Source of the DNA: Streptomyces cellulosae | GTDB taxonomy: Bacteria > Actinomycetota > Actinomycetes > Streptomycetales > Streptomycetaceae | Direction of reading: 5' to 3' | DNA length: 64,000 bases | NCBI RefSeq assembly: GCF_000721105.1 | Contig: NZ_JOEV01000010.1 | Location: forward strand, 190,729-254,728 | In this document: piece after piece, positions 47,473 through 56,373 of the stretch | Layout: each line of letters starts with the position of its first letter | How positions within the stretch are numbered: the stretch's first letter is position 1 | Notes under the pieces: generated by a model | Databases searched by the model: none | Told to the model about the DNA's origin: nothing | What the model saw: only the letters and a program-made list of their open reading frames with translations | Made by a program: the position numbers and the translations under genes

Positions 47473-47770
47473 GGTCCGACGGCACACCGGCATGAGGGGA
47501 GGGGCGCAAGCGCGTCTCGTCCCTCGGCCCACCGAGGCGATCACCTGCGTTCCGTCTTCCCCTTCGCCGTTCTCGTGATCCAGTACCGGCAGCCCCGTCG
47601 TGCGAACTCCGTTGACGTGGAGATGGGCGCACGCCTGACGAGGCAGAGTCCGGGGAGAGTTGTTCCGCATCGGTTCGATCGTGCACTCGCTGTGCGTCTT
47701 GCCCCGTGACGTGCGGTAGTCCGGTTTGGTGTCGCGGACGTCCACGGCGGTCCGGGTCCCCGCCTGTGAC
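47473..47770. other. Gene-free stretch
   Basis: About 300 bp between the microsatellite and the protease terminator. I see no coding bias, RNA gene or repeat here. Confidence 0.35.
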
Positions 47771-47810
47771 GGCGATGCCCCACCGACCACGGGGTCGGTG
47801 GGGCATCGCC
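47771..47810. terminator. 18-bp stem terminator of the S53 protease gene
   Basis: GGCGATGCCCCACCGACC (47771–47788) pairs perfectly with GGTCGGTGGGGCATCGCC (47793–47810) around ACGG, 20 bp beyond the protease stop on its strand. It is symmetrical, so it could stop both directions. Confidence 0.85.
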
Positions 47811-47829
47811 GGCGTGTCGTCGGTGGGTG

Positions 47830-50800
47830 TCAGCTCATGTAGCCGGCCACGTCTGCGAGCACCTGGGTGGTGCTGCTGGCGTAGAGGTCGATCTTGCCGT
47901 CGGAGCCGACCGGCACGATCACCTGGTTGGCGATCGTCTTGCCCGACACCCAGTTCAGGTTGGAGGCCGTCGGACGGGTGCCGCCGTCGGCCCAGGCGGT
48001 GAGGTAGCCGCTGCCGGTGGTGCCGGTGACGGTGACGGTCAGTACGACCGCCTTGACGCCGGTGGACGGAATGCCGTCGCTGCCCGAGATCTGCAGGGCC
48101 AGCGTCTTGCCCGCGCCCAGCGCCGTCGTCTTACGAGTGTCCAGCAGGCGTAGCGGGGTGACGGTGTGGAAGGCCGAGCCGCCGGCGGAGAAGTAGCCGG
48201 AGACGTCGGCGATCACGTGGCTGGTGCCGCGGACGTAGAGGCTGACGTTGCCGTCGGAGCCGATCGGCACGACGACCAGGTTCGGGATGGTGGTCCCGGT
48301 GGCCGCCCAGTTGACGTTGGAGGCCGTCGGGCGGGTGGCGCCCTCGGGGTAGGCCTCCAGGTAGCCCGAGCCGACGGTCTGGGTGGCCGTCAGGTTGAGC
48401 ACCACGGAGGAGGCGCCGGTCGGCACGCCCCCGTGGCCGCGGACCTTGAGGCTGACCACCGCGTTGGTGATCTTGGTGGTGGTGGAGATGCCGACCTTGG
48501 AGCGGGTGTCCAGCAGGCGGGCCGGTTTCAGTGCCGTGTACGTGGACCCGGTGGTCCCGCTGGTGTAGTAGCCCTGGACATCGGCGATCAGGTGAGTGGT
48601 GCTGCTGGTGTAGAGGTCCACCACGCCGTCGCCGGCCACCGTGACGGTCGACGAGGCGGCGATGGTCTGGCCGGCGGCGGTCCAGTTGAGGTTGCTGGTC
48701 GACGGCTTGGCGGTGCCGTCGGCCCAGGCGATCAACGAACCCGAGCCGGTGGTGCCGGTGACCGTGAGGTTGAGCACGACAGCGGTCACGCCGCTGCTGG
48801 GGATCCCCCCGGCGCCCTCGATCTTGACCGGGGCGGTGCCGCCCGCGACCAGGGGTTTGGTGGACGGCACGGAGCTGAGGCCCCAACCGGTGCCGTTGCG
48901 GGTGTCCAGCAGGCGCTTGGGGCTGCTGAGCGGGTGGAAGGTGGAAGCTCCCGTGGCCGCGGTGCCCTTGGCCGCGCACAGCGAGGTGATCAGGCCGGCC
49001 TCCTTGGGCGAGCCCAGGCCGGTGACCTCGTCGTAGCCGGCCGCCGCCGAGTAGCCGGTGGCGTACACGGAGTTGTTGCCGCTGGTGACGTCCCAGAAGT
49101 TCGTCGGGTAGCTGCTCCGCGCGGCCTTGTAGAGCGCGTTGTTGAGGAAGCCGACCCGGCCGTTCGTCTGGCAGGCCGTGCTGGCGTTGGCCTGGACGAT
49201 GGCGGCGGCCCACGTCGGGGCCGCCCCGCTGGTGCCGCCGATGATGCCGGGGACGGGGCTGGAGGAGACGCTGTCGTCCTGGTAGTAGATCGGGTAGCCG
49301 GAGTACGGGTCCGCCAGTGCGGAGACATCCGGAACGGCACGCTTGGCGGTGGTGGCGACGCCGCCCTGGTAGACAACGGGGGCCCAGCGCGAGGAGATGC
49401 CGCCGCCGGTACCGCCGGTGTCGTTGTTCCACGTCGTCTGGGTCGCGGCGCTGCCCGAGCCGGTCATCGAGGTGCCGCCGACGCCGGTGACGTAGGGCTG
49501 GCTCGCGGGGTCGTCGACGGCCTTGGCGGTGGAGCCGGTCGCGCGGTAGCAGTCGCTGGAGCCGTCGTCGCCCGAGGCCGCGACCACGCTCTGGCCCTGC
49601 GCCGCGGCCTCCGCGAAGATGGCGTTCTCGGCGCTCGCGGTCGCGCTGATCTCGGCCGCCTCGCACAGGCCCCAGCTGGAGGAGATGACCTGGGCCACGT
49701 CGTCGGTGACCATCCGCTGGTAGACGTCGAGCACGTTCTGGTCGGTCGCGGACTCCGCGTCCACGCCCTGGTAGTCGATGATGCTCGCACCCGGGACCAG
49801 ACCGATCAGGTCATCGATGTCGAGCGCCGACTCCACGCCGGTCGATCCGTCGGTGGCCGGCGCGCCGGCTCCGGCCGTCGTGTCGACGTACACGGTGGAG
49901 ACGGAGGTGTTGGTGCCCGCGCAGGACTGGTACGCGGCGATGCTGCCGGCGTCGACGTTCTCCAGCTCGAACACGGCCACGGTCTGCCCCGCGCCGACAG
50001 TGGCGGAGCTGCTCATGCCGTAGGTGCCGGCCAGTTTTCCGGGGCTGTAGTAGTCGGTGCCGTCGGTGTAGCCCGAGCTGGTGAAGTCGGTGCACAGTCC
50101 CGGGCTGTACGCGTGCGGGGCCACGGCCCGTGAGGCGCGTCCGGCGGCAGAGCTGGTCCTGTCGGCCTGGCGCACGGCTGAGTGGTGGCTGGTGATGGTG
50201 TTGATGTCGCTCAGGCCGACGATCCCGGTCACCGACGACGCTATGTTCGCGGGCAGCGCGGGAGCCGCGGTGTTCATGTAGTCGGTGGTGCCGTCCTTGA
50301 GCCGGACGTTCCGGAAGCCGGTGTCGAAGGCGTCGGACGCCTTGGCGACGGTGGTGGTGACCGGGATGGACAGGCCGTCGGGGCTGGCCTTGCCCGGAGT
50401 GAGGCCGGCCGCCCTCAGCGCCTGGGAGACCTGGGCGATGGTGGCCGGCGTCGGGCCGAAGACCGAGGCGAACTGCCCCTTGGCCAGGTACTGGTGGTAC
50501 CGGGGGTTGCCCGGGGTGGATACCGCGGCGACGAAGTCGGCCAGCGCCTGGGGGTCCCGCGGGGCGAGGTGCACGCCGATGCGCAGCGTGGTTCCGGAGG
50601 CGGTCGTGCCGGCCGCGGTCGCGCCGGCCGGGACGCGGGGAACCGTGCCTATTCGCTTGGGCGCGTGCGATCCCGTCCCGGCCCCGTCGGTGACCGCGCC
50701 ATAGGCGGCGGTGGAGGCGACGGTGAGAGCGACGGCGGCGGCGGTTGCCGCCGTGATCCTCCGAGCCCGTCTGCCGGTCTTGCCCGCCGCGTGTCTGGGA

Positions 50801-50832
50801 TGTCCCATCGCGGCATGGACCTTCTTGAACAT
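47830..50832 (-). CDS. Secreted S53 (sedolisin) peptidase with three C-terminal LDTR repeats
   Basis: The product has 1000 residues; ATG 50832 follows GGGGAG. A twin-Arg-like basic signal region (GRRARRITAATAAAVALTVASTAAYGA) leads to a pro-kumamolisin activation domain (~residues 60–215, LRIGVHLAPRDPQALADFVAAVSTPGNPRYHQYL). The catalytic domain (~240–625) has Glu334 and Asp338 in GVESALDIDDL, an oxyanion Asp in VVAASGDDGSSDCY, and Ser535 in GGTSGAAPTWAA; GYDEVTGLGSP holds the Ca-site region. Three ~125-residue modules then begin RLLDTR (near 635, 767 and 894) and end ADVxGY. Sedolisins are acid-active, self-processing proteases. The same kind of module ends the neighbouring amidase. Confidence 0.92.
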   Translation of the reverse strand: MFKKVHAAMGHPRHAAGKTGRRARRITAATAAAVALTVASTAAYGAVTDGAGTGSHAPKRIGTVPRVPAGATAAGTTASGTTLRIGVHLAPRDPQALADFVAAVSTPGNPRYHQYLAKGQFASVFGPTPATIAQVSQALRAAGLTPGKASPDGLSIPVTTTVAKASDAFDTGFRNVRLKDGTTDYMNTAAPALPANIASSVTGIVGLSDINTITSHHSAVRQADRTSSAAGRASRAVAPHAYSPGLCTDFTSSGYTDGTDYYSPGKLAGTYGMSSSATVGAGQTVAVFELENVDAGSIAAYQSCAGTNTSVSTVYVDTTAGAGAPATDGSTGVESALDIDDLIGLVPGASIIDYQGVDAESATDQNVLDVYQRMVTDDVAQVISSSWGLCEAAEISATASAENAIFAEAAAQGQSVVAASGDDGSSDCYRATGSTAKAVDDPASQPYVTGVGGTSMTGSGSAATQTTWNNDTGGTGGGISSRWAPVVYQGGVATTAKRAVPDVSALADPYSGYPIYYQDDSVSSSPVPGIIGGTSGAAPTWAAAIVQANASTACQTNGRVGFLNNALYKAARSSYPTNFWDVTSGNNSVYATGYSAAAGYDEVTGLGSPKEAGLITSLCAAKGTAATGASTFHPLSSPKRLLDTRNGTGWGLSSVPSTKPLVAGGTAPVKIEGAGGIPSSGVTAVVLNLTVTGTTGSGSLIAWADGTAKPSTSNLNWTAAGQTIAASSTVTVAGDGVVDLYTSSTTHLIADVQGYYTSGTTGSTYTALKPARLLDTRSKVGISTTTKITNAVVSLKVRGHGGVPTGASSVVLNLTATQTVGSGYLEAYPEGATRPTASNVNWAATGTTIPNLVVVPIGSDGNVSLYVRGTSHVIADVSGYFSAGGSAFHTVTPLRLLDTRKTTALGAGKTLALQISGSDGIPSTGVKAVVLTVTVTGTTGSGYLTAWADGGTRPTASNLNWVSGKTIANQVIVPVGSDGKIDLYASSTTQVLADVAGYMS

Positions 50833-51364
50833 GCAGAAACTCCCCTAGAAACTGACACACCGTCATAACCATGAACAGGTGGGTGCGGTGGTCGAAGCCT
50901 CACTCTGGTAAGCCGACCGGCGTGCGCAGACCTGCGTGCACGCAGGAGGAACCCCCTGAAGCAGACGTGTGTGGGTTTCTTATCAAGAGTTGACAGATGT
51001 TGTCTCCGGCCCCAGGGGAACCATGGAGGGATCTTTGCGACATGCAGAGACCAGGGTGACATTCCCGAGATGTGCGGCCGGTGACAGAGAGTCAGACACG
51101 GCCGCTGCCTTTGCGTGTGACGTCCGAGGTGTTTACGCGTTCATGAGCGACCGATCGACCGTCCATGATCCGACGCGTCATAGTCTGCCGATCGTCGCGT
51201 ACCCCACCGTCGCCCTGCCCGCCGGCAGGGCACTGTCGTGACACGGACCGATCAGGGCCGGCGCGATGGCGCCGTGCAGCCACATACGAGGCGCCTGCGT
51301 GTTCCCACGGTTTCGCGGGGCAGCCGTCGCGGCCGTGTGCCATGGACAGGGGCGAGGGGTAGCA
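50833..51364. promoter_or_regulatory. Shared upstream region of the divergent protease and amidase genes
   Basis: A 532-bp gap between two large exported-protein genes. TTGACA is present at 50990–50995 on the plus strand, but no -10 at standard spacing stands out. The amidase ribosome site GAGGGG is at 51354–51359. The region should contain two back-to-back promoters. No small gene is convincing. Confidence 0.4.
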
Positions 51365-54300
51365 GTGCGTTCGAGACATCGCAGTCGGCGGAAGAGCCTT
51401 TGGTGGGGAGCCGCCGGGGGGCTCGCCACCGTCGGGCTGGTCATCGGAGCGGTCGCGCAGGCCGCCCAGGGATCCGGCTCCACCGAGGGGCAGGGCGCTG
51501 TCGACGGAACGGCGGTGTCCGCGCCGGTCAAGCCCGCCCTGCACACGCTGCAGGCCGACTTCGCCGCGGCCGCAGCGGAGTTCCACGTGCCGGACAACGT
51601 GCTGCTGGCCGTCTCGTACCAGCAGACGCTGTGGGAGTCGCACCGCGGCAGCCCGTCGGTCACCGGCAACTACAACGTCATGGGCCTCACCTCGGTCAGC
51701 CGGTCGGACCTCCGGGCGGCGTCGGACACCACGCCGGAGACGAACGGCCGGGGCGACGACCCTCGTGCGCCGCACCACCCCGCCGCAACGCCGTCGAACA
51801 GCGGCACGGTGCCGCCGATCACCCCGGCGATGCGCACCCTCGACACGGCCGCCTCGATGCTCGGCGACTCGCCGGCGTCGCTGCGTACCTCCATGCGGCA
51901 GAGCGTGCGCGGTGCCGCCGCGCTGCTCGCCTCGTACGAGCGCGCCGCGACCGGCTCACTGCCCGCCTCCGCCGCGCGGTGGTATCCCGCGGTGGCCCGC
52001 TTCCCGCAGGCCGCGAACTCCGCCACCGCCGACCAGTTCGCCCACCGGGTCTACGCGACGATACGCACCGGCGCCCACCGGATCACCGCGGACAACCAGG
52101 AGGTGACGGTCACCGCCGACCCCTCGGTGCAGGTCGAGGCATCCCCCGGGCTCAGTCCCGACCTCAAGACCGCAGCGGACCAGCCGGCGGACGCCGTCGC
52201 GCTGAGGACCACCCCGCCGTCCGGGGCGGCCCACGCCTCGGCCGCCGTCGCCCCGCTGTCCCCGCGGACCCGCGCGGTCCAGGCGGACACGACCACGCCC
52301 GCGACCGAGTGCCCGTCCACGCTGATCTGCACCTTCACGCCGGCGGCCTACACGCTCAACAGCAGCACCGACCAGACCGACTACGGCAACTACGACCTGG
52401 CCGACCGCCCCGCGGACGGGGACGCGATCAACAGCATCGTCATCCATGACACGGAGAGCACGGCGTCCTCGGCGATCAGCTCGTTCCAGGATCCGTCGTC
52501 CTACGCCAGCGCGCACTACGTGGTCGGCGCCGACGGTTCGGTCACACAGATGGTGCCCACCAAGGACGTCGCCTGGCACGCGGGCAACAAGTACGTCAAT
52601 GACCACTCGATCGGCATCGAGCACGAGGGCTACGCCCTGGACTACGGCTCCTGGTATTCCGAGCAGGAGTACCAGTCGTCCGCGGCGCTGGTGAGCTACC
52701 TCGCCCAGCGGTTCGGCATCCCGCTCGACCGCGAGCACCTCATCGGCCACGACGACGTCCCCGGCCCGCTCGACGCGTACTACGAGGGCATGCACTGGGA
52801 CCCGGGCCCATGGTGGAACTGGGGCCACTACCTCGACCTGCTGCACGCCTCCCCGAACGGCGACGGCATGCCGGTGGCCGGTGGCGAGATCACCGTCACC
52901 CCGCCCTGGAGCACCGGCTACGAGCCGACCCTGACCGGCTGCGGCTCCTCCACCACCACCTGCCCCGCCAACCCGGCCGACTTCGTCTACCTGCGCACCA
53001 GTCCGTCCTCCACCGCCGCCCTGATCAAGGACCCGAAGTACACCGCGGACGGCCAGACCACCGGCTCGACGCTGGGCTGGGACTGGACCGACAAGGCCGT
53101 CTACGGCCAGACCTTCGTGGTCGCGGCGGTGCAGGACGACTGGACGGCCATCTGGTACGACGGTCAGAAGGCCTGGTTCTACAACCCCGGCGGCGCCTAC
53201 ACCATGGCCAACACCGGCACCGCCAAGCAGCTGATCACTCCCGCCGGCACGTCGGCGATCCCGGTGTACGGACGTGCCTACCCGGAGGCCTCGGCCTACC
53301 CCGCGTCCCTGAGCACCCTCGCGGCCGACCCCAACCAGCAGCTGACCCCGCTGAGCCACGAGACCATCCAGCCGGGCCAGGCGTACCGCGCGCTGGACCA
53401 GGTGACGGGCGACTTCTACTACGCGGAGAACCTCAACTGCACGGCCGACCCCGACTGCCTGCTCGTCGTCGGCACCACGCGGTACTACCCGATCCGCTAC
53501 AACCACCGGATCGCGTACGTGAGGGCGAGCGACGTCAGGACGATCCAGCCGGTCGTGCCGCCGACCGGCACGTTCAAGCCCGTCACGCCGACGCGGATCA
53601 TGGACACCCGCAGCGGCACGGGTGTGGCGAAGGCGAAGGTCGGCCCGGCCCGTACGGTCAGCCTCCAGGTCGCCGGTGTGGCCGGGGTGCCCGCCGGCGG
53701 GGTCACCGGCGTCGTGGTGAACGTGACCGCGACCGGTGGGACCTCGTCCAGCTACGTCACCGTCTATCCCGACGGCACCACCCGGTCCAGCGCGTCCAAT
53801 CTCAACTTCACGGCCGGCGAGACCATCCCCAACCTGGTCGTCGTCCCCGTGGTCGACGGGAAGATCGACTTCTACAACAACGCCGGCAGCGTCAACCTCA
53901 TCGCCGACATCACCGGCTACTACATCAGTGACGGCAGCGGATCGAAGCTCACCAGCGTCGGCCCGACGCGGATCATGGACACCCGCAACGGCACCGGCGT
54001 GGCGAAGGCGAAGGTCGGCCCGGCCCGTACGGTCAGCCTCCAGGTCGCCGGTGTGGCCGGGGTGCCGACCAGTGGGGTCACCGGAGTGGTGGTGAACGTG
54101 ACCGCGACCGGCGGGACTTCGTCCAGCTATGTCACCGTCCATCCCGACGGCAGTCCGCGCCCCGCGGTCTCCAACCTCAACTTCAGCGCGGGCGAGACCA
54201 TCCCCAACCTGGTCGTCGTCCCCCTGGTCGACGGGAAGATCGACTTCTACAACAACGCCGGCAGCGTCAATCTCATCGCCGACATCACCGGCTACTTCAG

Positions 54301-54673
54301 CGGCAGCGGCTCCGTCGAGCACAACGCCGGCCCGGTCCGCGTCATGGACACCCGCGACGGCACCGGCGTCCGCAAGGGCACGGTCGGCGCCGCCGCCAAG
54401 GTCGCCCTGACCGTCGGCGGCAGGAACGGGGTTCCCGTGGACGCCACCGCCGTCGTCCTCAACGTGACCGCGACCGGCGGTACCTCCTCCAGCTACGTCA
54501 CCGTCTACCCCGACGGCACCACCCGGTCCAGCGCGTCCAATCTCAACTTCACAGCCGGCGAGACCATCCCCAACCTGGTCGTCGTCCCCGTGATCAACGG
54601 AAAGGTCGACTTCTACAACAACGCCGGCAGCGTCCACCTCATCGCCGACCTGACGGGCTACTTCACCCGCTGA
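51365..54673 (+). CDS. Secreted N-acetylmuramoyl-L-alanine amidase with three C-terminal MDTR repeats
   Basis: GTG 51365 has GAGGGG five bases upstream and gives 1102 residues; the longer open frame from 51266 adds a non-signal leader. The signal peptide is RSRHRSRRKSLWWGAAGGLATVGLVIGAVAQA. A helical ~200-residue region follows (FHVPDNVLLAVSYQQTLWESHRG). The Amidase_2 domain (about 345–490) has SIVIHDTES, HYVVGADGSVTQMVPTKDVAWHAGN, IGIEHEG and LIGHDDVPGP; His residues of these supply the zinc site. An SH3-like region comes next, then three modules starting RIMDTR/RVMDTR (near 738, 863, 985) and ending ADITGY/ADLTGY. It cleaves the peptide stem from glycan in peptidoglycan. Confidence 0.88.
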   Translation: MRSRHRSRRKSLWWGAAGGLATVGLVIGAVAQAAQGSGSTEGQGAVDGTAVSAPVKPALHTLQADFAAAAAEFHVPDNVLLAVSYQQTLWESHRGSPSVTGNYNVMGLTSVSRSDLRAASDTTPETNGRGDDPRAPHHPAATPSNSGTVPPITPAMRTLDTAASMLGDSPASLRTSMRQSVRGAAALLASYERAATGSLPASAARWYPAVARFPQAANSATADQFAHRVYATIRTGAHRITADNQEVTVTADPSVQVEASPGLSPDLKTAADQPADAVALRTTPPSGAAHASAAVAPLSPRTRAVQADTTTPATECPSTLICTFTPAAYTLNSSTDQTDYGNYDLADRPADGDAINSIVIHDTESTASSAISSFQDPSSYASAHYVVGADGSVTQMVPTKDVAWHAGNKYVNDHSIGIEHEGYALDYGSWYSEQEYQSSAALVSYLAQRFGIPLDREHLIGHDDVPGPLDAYYEGMHWDPGPWWNWGHYLDLLHASPNGDGMPVAGGEITVTPPWSTGYEPTLTGCGSSTTTCPANPADFVYLRTSPSSTAALIKDPKYTADGQTTGSTLGWDWTDKAVYGQTFVVAAVQDDWTAIWYDGQKAWFYNPGGAYTMANTGTAKQLITPAGTSAIPVYGRAYPEASAYPASLSTLAADPNQQLTPLSHETIQPGQAYRALDQVTGDFYYAENLNCTADPDCLLVVGTTRYYPIRYNHRIAYVRASDVRTIQPVVPPTGTFKPVTPTRIMDTRSGTGVAKAKVGPARTVSLQVAGVAGVPAGGVTGVVVNVTATGGTSSSYVTVYPDGTTRSSASNLNFTAGETIPNLVVVPVVDGKIDFYNNAGSVNLIADITGYYISDGSGSKLTSVGPTRIMDTRNGTGVAKAKVGPARTVSLQVAGVAGVPTSGVTGVVVNVTATGGTSSSYVTVHPDGSPRPAVSNLNFSAGETIPNLVVVPLVDGKIDFYNNAGSVNLIADITGYFSGSGSVEHNAGPVRVMDTRDGTGVRKGTVGAAAKVALTVGGRNGVPVDATAVVLNVTATGGTSSSYVTVYPDGTTRSSASNLNFTAGETIPNLVVVPVINGKVDFYNNAGSVHLIADLTGYFTR

Positions 54674-54851
54674 GCCCCGGCACCGGCCCCGACCCGACCG
54701 AGGAACAGGCTGGTCGCGGTCGCGGTCGCGGGTTCCGGGCCGGGCGTGTGGTGATCTCCGAGGAGGCGCGCCGAGTCGTCGGCCGGGCGGGGTCTTCCCG
54801 CCCGGCCGAGCCGGAGGCCGAGGAGGTGGGGAGCGTCGCCCGGCGACGAGG

Positions 54852-55928
54852 TCAGTGCCGCCCCTCCCCGGCCGGCTGCCGCGGCACCTCACGAGCGGCC
54901 TGCCCGGCCTCCCGGCCCACCGTGCTTTCGCGCACGATGAGCCGATGGGGCGCCCGGATCTCCTGCCCCGGTACGGGAGTCGAGCTGGTGATCCGGTTGA
55001 GCAACCGTTCGACCGCCGTCTCGGCGATCAGCTTCTTGTCCGGCGAGATCGTCGTGACGGACGGGTTGGCGTACCGGCCGTCCTCGATGTCGTCGTAGCC
55101 GACGACGGCGACGTCCTCGGGGACCCGCAGCCCGCGGGAGGCCAGGGTGCGCAGGGCGCCCAGGGCCACCAGGTCGCTGTAGCAGAAGACCGCGTCCGGG
55201 GGCTCCGCCAGATCGAGCAGGTGGGCCATGGCGGCGGCGCCGTCGGAGCGGTTGAAGCGTGGCGTGGAGACGATGAGCTCCTCGTGCACGGGCAGCCCGG
55301 CGCGCTCGTGCGCCAGCCGGAAGCCGCGGGTGCGCAGCTGGGCCGCCTCGCCGGTGCGGTACGGCTGGTCGCCGATGGCCGCGATGCGGCGCCGGCCGAG
55401 GCCGATGAGATGTTCCGTGGCTTCCCGGGACGCGGTCACGTCCTCGATGCCGATGTGGTCGAAGCCGCCGTCGCTGACCCGCTCGCCGAGGACGACGAGG
55501 GGCAGGCTCGGGTCACGGCCGGCCAGGTCCGCCTGTCCCAGACCCAGCGGGCTGAAGATCACCCCGTCGAAGAGCAGCCGCTCGGAGCCGCGGGAGAGGA
55601 ACAGCTTCTCGTGCTCCGCGTCGCCGTCGGTCTGGTCGATCAGGACGTTGTACCCCTGGATCCGGGCGGCGCGGATGATGCCCTGCAGCAGCTCGGAGAA
55701 GTACGGCGTGTCCAGGTACGGCACGACCACCGCGATCTGCCCGGAGCGTCCGGCGGCGAGGTTGCGCGCCAGCACGTTGGGCCGGTAGCCCAGCTCGTCC
55801 ACCGCCTGCTGCACCCGGGCGCGAGTGGCCTCGGCGACCGGTGCGTAGCCGTTGACGACGTTGGACACGGTGCGGCTCGAGACGCCGGCACGGTCCGCCA
55901 CATCGCGAAGTGTTACGCCTCTTCCCAT
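54852..55928 (-). CDS. LacI-family repressor of the arabinan/arabinose operon
   Basis: The product has 358 residues. The HTH is VTLRDVADRAGVSSRTVSNVVNGYAPVAEATRARVQQAVDELGYRPN at residues 5–51, with the hinge helix NVLARNLAAGRS. The periplasmic-binding-like ligand domain follows (IAVVVPYLDTPYFSELLQGI...DGVIFSPLGLG...AVFCYSDLVALGALRTLASRGLRVPEDVAVVGYDDI). It diverges from the sugar-binding protein gene over a 445-bp gap that holds two TGCAGCG-type palindromes, its likely operators. The expected inducer is arabinose or an arabino-oligosaccharide, from the operon content. The C-terminal ~20 residues are extra and disordered. Confidence 0.88.
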   Translation of the reverse strand: MGRGVTLRDVADRAGVSSRTVSNVVNGYAPVAEATRARVQQAVDELGYRPNVLARNLAAGRSGQIAVVVPYLDTPYFSELLQGIIRAARIQGYNVLIDQTDGDAEHEKLFLSRGSERLLFDGVIFSPLGLGQADLAGRDPSLPLVVLGERVSDGGFDHIGIEDVTASREATEHLIGLGRRRIAAIGDQPYRTGEAAQLRTRGFRLAHERAGLPVHEELIVSTPRFNRSDGAAAMAHLLDLAEPPDAVFCYSDLVALGALRTLASRGLRVPEDVAVVGYDDIEDGRYANPSVTTISPDKKLIAETAVERLLNRITSSTPVPGQEIRAPHRLIVRESTVGREAGQAAREVPRQPAGEGRH

Positions 55929-56009
55929 AGGTCACCTTTTGTCTGATCTGCCGGATCTATCTATCTGCGGTTGTTGAAGCTTTCTTTGAAGTTTCCATGA
56001 AGTTACCTA

Positions 56010-56054
56010 TTGCAGCGCAGCAACTTCTTGGTTAACACTTCTGCAGCGCTGCAA
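56010..56054. promoter_or_regulatory. Paired LacI-type operators
   Basis: CTGCAGCGCTGCAA at 56041–56054 contains the perfect 12-bp palindrome TGCAGCGCTGCA with the central CG typical of LacI-family sites. TTGCAGCGCAGCAA at 56010–56023 is a near copy. Their centres are 31 bp apart, close to three helical turns, so two dimers could sit on one DNA face. The rest of the 55929–56373 gap shows an AT-rich promoter zone (55960–56040). Confidence 0.7.
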
Positions 56055-56373
56055 AAGCGTAGCAGAGCCGATCCGGCTGCGTGATCATGAAGCCCCCTCT
56101 TCCGTGACCGAGGCAAACCCCCGGTGCGGCGCAAGCCCCCTCATGTGCAGGGTCGTTGGCCGATCGGTGACAGGAACGCCGCCTGTCATCGGCCCAACAT
56201 CCGGACGTCGTCCGGGATTTCGAACACAACTGTCTTCCGTGGTCTGCACGGTGCCCGGGCCGCCCCGGCGGGTCCCGCTCCCCTCCCCTCCCGTCCCTCC
56301 GGTCCGGCCCGCCCTCGTACCGCTCCCTGCTCCTCCCTCACTCCCCGCCCAGTTCCTCACCAGGAGAACGCCC

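Noticed and set aside
51266..51364. N-terminal extension of the amidase
   Set aside because: It would bury the signal peptide; GTG 51365 has a well-placed GAGGGG site.
56104..56373. N-terminal extension of the sugar-binding protein
   Set aside because: It covers the promoter region and would displace the lipoprotein signal peptide; ATG 56374 has AGGAG.
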